A DNA stretch of 64,000 nt from Pinus tabuliformis (taxonomy: Eukaryota > Streptophyta > Pinopsida > Pinales > Pinaceae). Position numbers and translations under genes: made by a program. Shown piece after piece: positions 11,020 to 21,569 of the stretch. The stretch spans positions 144,376,605-144,440,604 of the forward strand of contig CM062808.1 of the NCBI GenBank assembly GCA_031772625.1, read 5' to 3'. The stretch's first letter is position 1, and every line of letters begins with the position of its first letter. The notes under the pieces are model-generated. The model was not told the origin of the DNA. It searched no databases and was given only the letters and a program-made list of their open reading frames with translations.

Positions 11020-12795
11020 TGATGCAGGAGCATCCTAATAAGAAATATCATTGTATTTTAGTAGACATAGGGGGTCTCGTGTTTTAAGGAAGTTGGTTTG
11101 CTGAGTATTAAATTAATGTAATTATTAAGGTTTTTAAGTAAGTTTATGAGACATATTAAGAATAGGAATTAATTAGATATTGTGAGGCATATTCTAAATG
11201 TTCTAGAATTTTGGAGGACATGAGAGATTTAGGCTAGTTAAGATTCCATAGGGATTGAGAGATTTGAAAATCAATTGTAAATCTTAGATTAGGAATTGGT
11301 TTCATGATTTTGGAGATTACAGAGAATCCTTAGGTTTTAGTTGAGATTGTTGAGATCCCCAAGGGATCATTGAGAGATTTTAGGACTTGATGAATAGCTT
11401 AAGGATCTGAACCGAAATGGGTTACAAAACCTTATCTATAAATGTAAGCCTAAAAGGCATAAAGAGAGTTACTGAGTTAGTTAGTTAGAGAGTTCAGAGA
11501 TTAGATAGAGTTTGACTGTAAGCCTATGGGCAGGAAAGGCAAAAGTCCACTGATTAGAAAATCAGGCCAGAGAGAGAGATTCCTTATGTAAATAATTGTT
11601 TATATAGACAAAGAATTCGATTCCTGAGTTGTGTGGTGTGTATTGATTAATGGAATTATAAATTGTGTGTGTATTAGAGTAATTTTGCATAACATAGGTT
11701 TGCAGGTGTACACAATCAAATAAGAAGTGCAGAGAAGAGTGTTACGGGTTTGCACACAAAAAGTATTGGAGAAAACCTTGAATGTTATAGTGAAGGTATA
11801 ACTGTAAGGTTTCCTAAAACCTAAAGATATATGAAGGAAGCATAAATGCGTGAAGAAATGAAGCAACAAAGGGGATATCGAGGTCAGAACAAGTGAATAC
11901 CGTAAGGAGAGAAAAAATACACAAGTAGAAAGCTGAATGGGCTATTATATAGTAAAAAGAAAAGAACATAACAGTGCATAGGAATCGTTGAATCAGTCAG
12001 ATCAACGGACGAGATTGTGTGAGGTAGACGGCTAAGATTAAGTCATGCAAAATAAAGTCAAGAAGATGAATGGCGGAGATTAAACCCACATGTTAGTAGA
12101 ATAGTGGAGCGGTCTGTGTAGGTGGTAAGCAGTATCTCACGCGCCTTAAGAGTGGTAAATGATTTTCTAAAATTTCACACGATTAGCCTAAGTGAGTGAC
12201 ACGTAGCACAAGAAAAATACTTTTCTCGCACGCTTTCGACCTGATATCGGTCGTGCAAGTATCTGCACGAGATTGCGTGATAGCCATTCGATTGGATGGG
12301 CCACATCGACGGTGGAGATTGTTCGGGCTAGTTGGCGAGCGGACGACGCAATAGCCATTGGATGGGATGAGACATATCAATGGTGGATGTTGAAGCGCTA
12401 AAGAGAGCATCGATATATGTGCAAAGGTAAGGTTTAAGTGTGGGTTATGAAATATATCTATTATACAAGAGTTATAATAGAAATGAGTGAAATAAATGTA
12501 TTATGGTTAATGTGGGGTTAAACAAAGACCAGAGTTAAAAGGGTATTATTGATATGCGTAGGTAATAAGAATTAACAAAAGATTTTGAAGGGTTGTATAA
12601 GGTTCCGCTCAAAGGTTTATAAAGGTCCAAACTTTGGATAGTTAAATCAAACGTTTCCACATAGAGTTTATTGAAGGAGCATTAAACCTTGACTTGTGAA
12701 GGCTTTACTTGGCAGGAATATTAAAATTCCTGGGACATAGTGTGACATGCAATTTTATATGCATATTGTGGGTTTGTGCAGCTTAGGCTACGTCA
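11020..12795 (+). repeat. Element H 5' LTR
   Basis: Runs from TGATGCAGG to GGCTACGTCA, followed by the primer-binding site. A TATA-like TCTATAAATG lies about 430 bp in, after CGAAATGGGTTACAAAACC. The 3' part has two related blocks, CGTGATAGCCATTCGATTGG and CGCAATAGCCATTGGATGGG, an internal duplication of about 75-bp period. No coding sequence is seen. Confidence 0.85.
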
Positions 12796-12797
12796 TT

Positions 12798-12810
12798 TGG
12801 TATTAGATCA
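12798..12810 (+). other. Element H primer-binding site
   Basis: TGGTATTAGATCA lies two bases after the LTR end. It matches the common plant site TGGTATCAGAGC, complementary to the 3' end of initiator methionine tRNA, with two or three changes. It fixes H as a plus-strand element. Confidence 0.8.
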
Positions 12811-13108
12811 TGGCTAAAGTTCTTTTAACTAAAGCAGAGTTGTGAAGTTATGTTCTTGTGAAGACAGATAGAGGGTCTGTGGAGGAGGTTTGTTAATTAA
12901 CAGATTTATATGTAGGGAAGCTACTTTGGGAGAAGTAGTTCTATGGAAGTTGGGTAGAAACATTTTAAAATAACCATAGAAATCCGGTAGCAGCGATATT
13001 CTAAAATCTTGGGAATGATATTTCTTTAAATATCATTGATATGTAGGTAACAGTAATTAGTGAGGCATCTCAACAAGAAGATCACAGCCTAAAGAGAAGT
13101 GATGAAGG
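12811..13108 (+). other. Element H internal leader, up to element A
   Basis: Non-coding leader sequence between the primer site and the A insertion. I see no ORF or repeat in it. It continues at 34348. Confidence 0.6.
13104..13108. other. Target-site duplication of element A, left (GAAGG)
   Basis: GAAGG precedes TGTTAACACC at 13109. An identical GAAGG follows the other LTR at 34343-34347. A perfect 5-bp duplication is the expected integrase signature and sets the outer borders of A. Confidence 0.92.
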
Positions 13109-13204
13109 TGTTAACACCCAGGTTGTTCCCTATTACTCCCAAGGGAATAAGACCGAGGTAACCACTAACCAATCTTTGGATTACAATTTCTAGCCAAACT
13201 GCAA

Positions 13205-13222
13205 TCAGAGAGGGCTCTCTCT
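13205..13222 (-). promoter_or_regulatory. Conserved palindrome near the LTR end
   Basis: Minus strand reads AGAGAGAGCCCTCTCTGA, in which AGAGAG can pair with CTCTCT across a CC loop. The same block occurs at the equivalent place in LTR C (36711-36726) and in both LTRs of B (53519-53534, 57049-57062), and slightly mutated in the other A LTR (27199). Position suggests the transcribed R/U5 part. Confidence 0.6.
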
Positions 13223-14362
13223 TTATGTTTTGTCTCTGTTTTGTTAATGTTTTAGGCTAGGTATTATGCTCAGGTTTTGGTTTATATTTTGGTTGGAGGA
13301 TGTCTCTCAATGCTTAAGGTGTAATGTTTAGACAGTTATATCTCATTGGGCAATGGAGTCTGGAGGTGTGAAATGCTTGAAATTCCTGGTCTGGGATGAC
13401 TATCCTGCAGGGCCTATTGGGTATCCAACAAAACAATTTAAACTTTAAGTGATGAGATATGGTCAGCTCATGGAAAGAAGTTAAGAATTCTCCATTAAGC
13501 TGGTGATGGGAAAATGAAATATGTTACCCAGGAGCAAAATTGAATTCCTGAAAACTATGATCAATGTGAAAGATATATCCTGAAAGTATAGCAATTAAGA
13601 ATTACACTTATGCAGATTATACCTGAAGAAAAACATTCATTAACAACATAGATTGAGCCCAGGGTATTCCATGAATAAATCCTAAAGGCTATTCTTTTTC
13701 TCTGCTGTTAAACCTTTAGAAAATTAGAAACAGATATGGGTTGCAAGAGATTTAAACACATAACGAAAGAGTTACAGAAAACTTATTGTATTGTAAGATG
13801 CACAGGGATCCTGCAGTATTTAACAAACACCAGATAACATTCAAACGGCTTCAGAACTTGAGAAATTCCATCACTTTGCTTTATTAGCTCTGAGAAGATT
13901 ACAGCAGAAGAATTCCTTCAAGAGAAATAAACAACAAAACAACCAACCCCTCAAGCTAGTGCGAGAGGCATATATATACAAACATTTTTACAAAATATCT
14001 AAGGCGTTGAGTCATCTGAGAAATAAATGTTTCACCAACTTTGTACACAACAGCAGGAAAGAAGTTATTGCTGCCTTTAATACAACATAAATGCTCTTAT
14101 CATCTGTCAGAAGATATTTTGGCTTTGGGAGCCAATGAGTCGGTTGGAGTGATCCGCATCAATGCTGGAAAATGCGCTTTTGGAGCTGCTCTGCTGTCGT
14201 TTCTTGGCCTAGACACCTGTAGCTTTTCATTTTGCATTGTTGGCCATAAGCTCTGCTGAGTTGGCTCAACTTTCATCTTTAATGTATGCTGACTCTAATG
14301 AACTGTCATGTGCATGACAATTCAGATTTTCTGTAACCAAAATTTGGTGAACGACTTCCTGC

Positions 14363-17300
14363 TTATAAAATCATTTGAATTTCTTTGGTCCACCAGTCCT
14401 GTGTAGGTAATTGATTCCTGAGAATGGCATCCATAGTCTCCTCTACCTCTGTGTATTTATAAAAATTTGGGGCCACATCGAACAAGTGAGTGATTTCATT
14501 CATTATGAAAAATAAACTTTCTACCTTATTGTAGAGAGTCTGTGCTGTAATTGGCCCTGTTTCTTCTGATGTGCTGGGCTTCTCGTTGATCTGACTTGAG
14601 GCAAAAGCATTCACTCTTTTGGCATATTGTTCATGTGTGAATAGTTTCCCTGTGTTGTTCAGTAAGCTAGGGAGTCCTCTGCTTTGTAATATCTGAAATT
14701 TATCCATGAACCTGTTTACTTCAGTTTGCATATCCTGGGTTCTTCTTTCCAATGTCTGCACCCGATTTCCCAGAGTGAGAACCCTCTTGATCATTTGAAT
14801 AGTCTCAGTCCTGTTTTTAATTCCCATGGTAGCTAACTGAGAATTTGTTCTATTGTTAAGCACATTAATCATTCTGGTAGCCACTTCAGGCATATTGCTT
14901 AATGAAGCTCTTGATGTTTGAACCTCCTTCTATGCCTTTGGAATGAGCTCTAATTGCTCATGGATTGTCTCAATATATTGCCATTGATGAGTAATAGATT
15001 GGCCAATATTGGCCCATAGCACTGTTCTAAGTTCAGCCACAATTTTATCTAACTTGAGCTCATTTTCCAGCTCTTTGATCTTGTCTTTAAGGGCTTTGAT
15101 TTCCCTGCCCTTTTCTGCCACATCTCGCTTTGATTTGTCATACCTGTCATTGACTTTGGCCAATTTCTCCCTGGTCTCATTTAACTCTGTCATTTGAGCT
15201 TCCAGGGCTTGAATTTCAGTCCTTAGCTTTTGCATATCCAAGCTTTGGGCCTGCTCTGTGGTTGCTGGTGCTGAAGTAGATGTTGCTGCTTGCTCAGTCT
15301 GTTGAGGAGGAGGAGTAATAATAGGAGAAGCTTCCTCAAGATTAATGATTAGAGGAGGAGGCTGAGAGGTCTGACCCTCTTCTCTCTGTTTCAATGCTGC
15401 TTGTAATGCTGCTTGTGCAGCCTCTGATTCTCCCAGCTTTTCCTGAGTCTGAATAAGCTGCTTATAGAGATATATCAGCAATGTTGTGGCATCTTGATCA
15501 TGCCTTTGTTGAGCTACTTCATCTGCCTGAGGGTGAATTGTGGCTGGGAGCTTGATCTTTCTTCTTAAGGCAGCCATATTAGCATCCCTCAACTTCAATA
15601 TCTCCTGTATTCCCTTGATATCTTTGGGATCATGCCCAATCTCAATGATTATATCTTCTAAGGATCTTATTCTATTGTCCTTTGCCTGAGATGATGCTCT
15701 CTCCAACTCCAGTTGAGAGGCTGTATTATTAAGGCTACTTTCTAGCCTGTAGTTATCTAGTGTTTTGTCTACCAAGGAGGCATACACCATTTCCCCAGTT
15801 TGCTTGTGCAATTCAATCTTGTCCATTGGGTGTATGTCCTTGGCAAGGACCTCCAGATTGGTCCTTAGGTAGTCAGAAGCAGACTGTGGATGTATAGTGG
15901 TTGGCATAAAATGGCTCATGATCATTTTGCCTTCTTGGACATCAAATGAGGACATTAGTCACTGCTGATTGGTGGGAGCCATTTTCAACAGGTGGTTATA
16001 CAGTTGTATCTTTATGGGGTCACTCCTCCTCTTGATCTCTATGAATTGTTGTTTAATACCCATTTCTCCTTCTCTTTGCTGGCCAGAAGAGCTGACCTCT
16101 CCTCCCAAAGTTCTATCCTGTTCCTGCTAGAAGGAACTGGTGGATGCTTCTCTACTGGGTGGGCCCATGCCCAATGCCTGCCTTATTGTCATATCCTCTT
16201 CAGAAAGATCATTAAATCTTTGCCTTTTTTCTCCCTGGTTTATAGATGATGTCAGGGGAGTTTCTCTGTCCCTTTTTCTGCTTACATCCTCCTTTTGTGG
16301 AGTTTGGAGGATGGATGCTTCCACTGATATTTCTTGCCTTGGAGGCATAGTTTGCTGTGGTTGTACAGGCTGTTCCTGTTGTTGCTGCTGTTCTTGTTGT
16401 TGTTCTTGTTGCTGTTGCTCTTCCTCTTGTTGCTCCATGTCTTCAGTTGTTTGCTCTTCAGTCACAGGAGGTGGCTGCTCCTCCTCTACTTGTTTTTCTT
16501 TGCCCTTGCTAGATGCTTGTTGAGTGTCCATGGCAACTTGCTGATGTGTCGCTGAGGATGAGGCAGCTGCTCCAAGTTGCCTTCGGTATGATAATGAAAC
16601 CTGTCCACAAGTTTCCAAGTCAGCCTCCTTTCGTAGATTTCTGGCTTCAATTTCTAGCATCTGTTCTCTAGTGATTGGCTCTTCTAGAGTGCCTTCTCTC
16701 CAGCTCATGGTGTTAGCATATTGCTCAATGTGAGGCAGCTTTACATGTGCATATGTGCCTAATTTGTATCTTATCCTCCTGAGGGAAATAAAGTGATTAC
16801 GATCATAAAGTTTCCATTGGAAGCTGGTTTGAAATCTGAGGCCCTCTAGGATTCTGTCTGCTTCCCTCCATCCTTCCTCTCTTTTGTTATATAAGAAAGG
16901 ACCTAGCTGACTCCTTACCTTCAGCTGTACTTTCTTGTTTTTGCTTTGGAAATGGATGAAGTCAGCATTTCCAAACTGTCTGAAGTATTCTAAGGCAAAG
17001 ATTCTCATGGGGACATATCTTGGTAGCCTGAAAGGGGTCAACTCACAGCCATAGATTCTGATCACTGTGTGGTGTTGGTAAAAGTACCAATCACCAATGC
17101 TGTAGACTTTGGAGAGGTGGAGGATTCTTTGCATGTCATCAGTGAGTCTTGGAGGAGGAACACCATAGAGTAGGGTCATCGCTGGATGGATGAAAAGTCT
17201 ATGAACTCACAGTATGTATATGGGGACTCTGAATTACAATGAAAAACTGAAGACCAAAAAACAACTGATCTTGGAACTCCCTGGGTATTTAGCTTCTTGA

Positions 17301-18072
17301 GAGGGACAGGGAAGCTGTCTGGTTGATAGAACAAGAACAAATGGTAAATGTATGAGGTGAATCTAAAGACTCTTTCCCTTAGTAGATTCATTAGTTGTTC
17401 ATGAATCTTTTCTGCAATATAGGTGGCATAATCATAATGTACAGCAGGAGGCATTCTAGGAGAGAAAATAGACAACATTGCCATTATAGTGTCATCAACA
17501 TCTTCAATTCCCCTATACCCAAGGACATAGCTGATCAAATATACTAGCATTTTTCCCAAGTCATTTAGGTATACATAACCAATAGGAGGAGTTCTTAGAG
17601 TTTCAGAACTTGGATCTACAAACAACTGGTTAATTTTGACAATCTAGGCATTTGACAAGCTAGTTCCCTTCTTTACTAAATCTGTCATGGAAAGAGGTGT
17701 CAAAGGCCTTGAAGAATGGAAATGGAGCATCTCATTGATGGTTTCTGGAGTAATGAAAAACAAAATTGAGCCATCAGGAGTGAGAACAACTCTTTGACAA
17801 GGATCATAGCATTCCTGGCATCTGTGAATTAAATCTGGAAAGGAATTGCTTTGAGGGAGGTTGTAGATGGGAAAATTTGAATCCCAAATCCCTAAAATAT
17901 CAGCTCCACTAAGGTGTTGGGCCTTCAATTCATTTAACATATGAATATTATACTTGGAGCCCATTGGAAACCAATCCAACATCTGATAGTCAACATCACC
18001 CAGGGGTTTCCCATCAATTTCTCTTTGAGGAGCATTCAGAGGCTGAACATTCAGTACTACAGGTGTCTCCAT
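14363..18072 (-). pseudogene. LTR-encoded ORF of element A, copy 1 (disrupted)
   Basis: Copy of the protein described at 28354-32076. It is read in five pieces: 18072-17644, 17625-17176, 17179-16127, 15955-14930 and 14893-14363. Four in-frame stops (near 17644, 16127, 15958 and 14930) and one single-base deletion near 17190 break it. At that deletion the other copy has one more base in a run reading AAC, and both flanking protein parts are collinear with copy 2. None of these lesions is present in copy 2. The glutamine/glutamate-rich middle (near 16350-16480) gives long Cys/Ser/Leu-rich frames on the opposite strand, which are shadows. Confidence 0.85.
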
Positions 18073-18684
18073 GGCTAATGAAGCTTCTGAATTATGTGCA
18101 GAGTAGTTTCAATTGAACAGAACGACACAGAGGAGTGTCTCTTTACCAGGGGGTTGAACTTATAAGAAACAAAAAGCAGTTTGAATAAGCAGCAATTGAA
18201 ATACTGTTTAAAGGATCGGTGAAACAGTAGCAAGACTGTTCAGGAGTGTTTTCTGTAGTGAATTTGGTTAATGTGTGGTTTCTAGTTCACGATTGCGCGA
18301 ACTGGTTGTAAATTCAACTGAATTTTGTCAAATGCAGCTCTGCGAGAGGTTAATGGCTTCGCTGATTGGATATGAATGCAGGCCACTGTGTGTTTGACGG
18401 TGAAAACAGTGTCTAACAGTCTGCTAACAGCTTATTTGCGGAATTATGGACAGAACTAGGCTCATAGGATGATTTCGAGGAATACCTGGTGAGTTGGTCG
18501 ACAAGAGTTGCAAATGCAGGTGCAGTGGAGGCGTTTGGCGGTCCCGGAATAGACTTTAGCAGGTTGGCGCCTCTTGAACGTGAGCAGCATGCAGAAACAG
18601 CAAAAGTTTGGTTTGCAAAAAGTGAAAAAACATAACGTTTTGGCCAATATATGGATTTTGGGCGTATTGGCGCATTTTTTAGGA

Positions 18685-18732
18685 TGACGTCATCGGGTGG
18701 GGTCGGAGTCGGATGACGTCAGCATGACGTCA
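18685..18732 (-). promoter_or_regulatory. TGACGTCA box cluster, as-1-like
   Basis: Palindromic TGACGTCA occurs at 18685-18692, 18714-18721 and 18725-18732. The last two form TGACGTCAGCATGACGTCA, two TGACG cores 11 bp apart, close to the spacing of the plant as-1 element bound by TGA-type bZIP factors. The cluster lies about 600-650 bp upstream of the LTR ORF start, on the expected promoter side. Function is inferred from the motif only. Confidence 0.5.
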
Positions 18733-19050
18733 TCCAGTGAGGAGGCAGGTCGTGATTGGTCCACGGGTATAGTGAGGTGGCGGATATGTCAGCGAGGGGA
18801 CGGACGAATGAGGTGATGCGACGGCGGGGTGGCAGCGACGTGGCTATGATGTGGGATGACGCGGGACCAGCGAAACCAGGCGGTAAATGAAACAGTGGTA
18901 ACGGTTCCACTTACGATACAGCCCCGGTTTTGTCAGAGGCCGACCCGAGAAGCTGTGAGGGCGATGCGTGGCGGAGGCCTGACGTCACCCTCTGACAGTT
19001 TCTCGGGCGCTAAACGTCGGACCTCGGGCCCAACCCGATATGGATAATAG

Positions 19051-19080
19051 CCGTCCGATCAATATTGCCCGATCGGACGG
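19051..19080 (-). promoter_or_regulatory. Perfect 10-bp hairpin in the A LTR
   Basis: CCGTCCGATC, ten bases of loop, then GATCGGACGG. The second A LTR has the same arms at 33074-33103. Solo LTR C has CCGTCGGAT and ATCCGACGG (38637-38666), where both partners of one base pair have changed. The surrounding 150 bp are GC-rich compared with the rest of the LTR. Confidence 0.65.
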
Positions 19081-20297
19081 TTGACGGGTTGGCAACATGA
19101 TCGGTCAATATGGACGGGCGGGGGACTAAAAAACTGTTTGTTTGGATTTTTGCGCCCGGCGGAAAACATTGTATTAGGGTGTTTTACAATGTTTTTTAAT
19201 GTGTTTCGGAAATATAATGAATGCGGGCGGAAACTTTGTTTTAAGCGGCAAAAATAGGTTTTTTGGGTTATTTTGCAATTCAAAGGGGGATTATGGGTAG
19301 AAATGGGTTTTTATAAGGTTTTTCCTTTGTAGATGAAGGTTTAATGGGTGGAATGACTTGAAAGAAGGGAGAAAGGTGAGGTTTAGGTTCATCAAGAGAC
19401 CAAATGTCATTTTGATTCTTTTTTTAGAGAACATATGGCTATAATGCCAAGGGGAGGGATATTTATACTTTGTTTGGGGTTTATACACCATGGTGTTAAT
19501 AATACTAGGGAAAGGGGTAATGTAAGGAATTACATATTAGTGTTAGGGGTTAATATGAATGAAAGAGTGAATGAGGGGGAAATCACTAAGTTTGTTTGAA
19601 ACTTACTTAGTTTAGGGAGTAGATCAAAATGAAAATAATTTTTACACAGGAAATGTGGCTTCTAAAGAATAAGAATCAATCATAAAACCACAATTTCTTT
19701 GATGGATTTCAACTGATGAGGGAGTGTTAGTGATGAACTGAAAAAAAAGGGAAGAAGGGAGGTTAGACATGCTCCTTTTCTTGCTGCAACTTTGATGAAG
19801 AAGAAGACCTTCTCAATTCATTGACTTTGCTTTGGTAAACAAATTTAACACACAAGAAATGGTAAAGATAACCTTTCTGCAACCCCAACTGCCTACCCAT
19901 CTATTTGCCTAACATTTTTTTGTTTCTTCTTGGAGGGTGCACTTTGGCTTGCAGACCCTTTATTTGCCTTTTCTTTTCTTTGGCTTTTTCCTTTGATTGT
20001 CTAACTAATTCTACCCTTATTCCTTCCAAGGTCCCAGATTAAACAATTGGGAGCCTTCCTTTCTCTACCTAAGCTACTTGTCTGCCAAGATTGAACAATT
20101 TGGATAGACTTCTTGCTCTAATATACAACTGGAAATTTAAAACATGGCCTGGTCCAGATTAGACTGTTGGACCATCCATCAAAATTGGGACACATTAAGC
20201 TATTTACACACCTTGTATTCCTTTGGAAATATGTGATCTTTGCATCATCAAAGTAGAGCATATTTGGAACTTCTATAGCCAATCATGAAATATGAAA

Positions 20298-20311
20298 CCT
20301 ATTGGTATAGG
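20298..20311 (-). promoter_or_regulatory. LTR-terminal hairpin
   Basis: CCTAT-tggt-ATAGG lies nine bases inside the LTR border. The same stem occurs in the other A LTR (34320-34333), in LTR C (39897-39910, loop tgca) and, shortened to CCTA/TAGG, in D (4015-4026). The loop and the flanking four bases vary while the stem is kept. Confidence 0.6.
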
Positions 20312-20320
20312 TAGCTAACA

Positions 20321-20345
20321 GTGGCTCCACATGGGGATGTTTTTT
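20321..20345 (-). other. Polypurine-tract region of element A
   Basis: The minus strand reads AAAAAACATCCCCATGTGGAGCCAC and then the LTR start TGTTAG. The last ten bases, GTGGAGCCAC, are identical to those preceding the 3' LTR of element B (55129-55138). The remaining 230 bp to the end of pol are non-coding. Confidence 0.7.
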
Positions 20346-20576
20346 CATTTGAAAAACCAAGAACAGTAGGTCAGATTGCCTTAGCCCTTGGGTGTTTACC
20401 AAAACTTGAAGCATGCTGCTTTGAGACACCAAAATTGTGCTTTTCCTCCTTGGTAGATCTCTGAATCTATGTGCCCTTTGCTGTCAGTCAGTAAAACTTG
20501 AAAAGCTATGTTTTTACAATCTAAACAGAAAATAATATATACATTTAAATATATACAAGGGAAACCCATGCTGCAC

Positions 20577-20960
20577 TCATGGGTAACAGTCAAAATAGTG
20601 CTTCAGCATCCTGCCATTTGCAGGACCTTCATCCAAGTCAGTTTCATTTAGACTTTTGAGAAAATAGGTATTGTTACCTTGCACTACTTGGACAGCAAAT
20701 GGTCCTCTCCATAAGGAATCAAATTTTCCATGTTTTCCTTTGTCTTCTCTTCTTGCATCCCACTTGAGGACTTTGTCTCCCACACTGAAATCTTCTGCCT
20801 TAGTTCTTCGGTCAAAGGCCTTCTTTAGCTTTTCTTGTAACACTTGAACTCTGCTGAAAACTTGGTCTCTGGTTTGCTGCAAACATATGATTTGATTGAT
20901 TCTTCTTTGCATATCATTTGGTTCAGCTTGGCTTTCTTGAAGAAGCTTCATAACAGGCAC
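20577..20960 (-). pseudogene. Element A pol: integrase C-terminal part
   Basis: 127 codons in the same frame as the integrase core, separated from it by a single stop near 20965. It contains KAFDRRTKAEDFSVGDKVL and a beta-strand-rich segment ending LKSLNETDLDEGPANGRMLK, typical of the GPY/F-like end of Ty3 integrases. That part binds DNA and helps target insertion. The true pol stop is at 20577. Confidence 0.85.
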
Positions 20961-20969
20961 TCCTAGTGA

Positions 20970-21563
20970 TCAAGGAAATTTGGCTTCTAGTCCATAAACC
21001 AACTCATATGGGCTGGTCCCAATTGATCTTTTAGTTGTTAGTCTATCTGCCCATAAGGCATTGACCCGCTTCTTATGCCAATTCTTCTTATTTTCTTCCA
21101 GCACTTTCTTTATAATGTTTACCAGGCTTTTGTTTGATGATTCAGCAAGGCCATTTCCTTGGGGATAGTATGCAGTATAATGGCCCAAGGTAATGTGAAA
21201 TTTGTGGTAGAAATTCACTATCTTTTTTGATCTGAAAGTTGCAGCATTGTCTGTGATTATTTTATCAGGGCAACCAAATCTAGCCAATATGTTGTTCTCC
21301 AAAAACTGAATGATTATTGAGTCATTTGCTTGTCTGCATGGAGCAGCTTCAATCCACTTGGTGAAGTAATCTGTGGTGGTTAAGATCCATCTGTGTTGTC
21401 CTGAAGATGAGGGATGAATTTCCCCAATGAAATCCAAGCCCCATTGTTGAAAAGGTCTCTCTGTTGCAATGGGCCTCAAGGGAAGTGGCAGCAACTGTCT
21501 CTTTCCCTCAAACACTTGACATTTATGACATGAGGTGGTGAATTTCTTGACGTCAGAGAACAT
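20970..21563 (-). pseudogene. Element A pol: integrase core
   Basis: 197 codons that continue the zinc-binding half of integrase from the preceding frame (HAGDCGGH there, SCHKCQ at residues 11-16 here). The catalytic triad is complete: Asp44 in GLDFIGE, Asp105 in TDNAATF and Glu141 in GLAESSNK, with 35 residues between the second and third, the DD35E spacing. The enzyme joins element cDNA to host DNA with a 5-bp stagger, which agrees with the GAAGG duplication. Stops at both ends, in the same frame, separate it from its neighbours. Confidence 0.9.
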
Positions 21564-21569
21564 GGTGGG

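Larger units (their letters stand above)
13109..20320 (-). repeat. Element A 3' LTR
   Basis: Plus-strand ends are TGTTAACACCC and GTAGCTAACA. On the minus strand it begins TGTTAGCTACC. Order on the minus strand: terminal hairpin, about 2.2 kb of non-coding U3 with TGACGTCA boxes and a GC-rich hairpin, the long ORF (18072-14363), then about 1.25 kb with an AGAGAG/CTCTCT palindrome near the end. Non-coding 18073-20320 contains no other frame worth listing. Confidence 0.92.

Noticed and set aside
16140-16523. Cys/Ser-rich plus-strand frame, repeated at 29960-30526
   Set aside because: Antisense shadow of the Gln/Glu codon runs of the LTR ORF.
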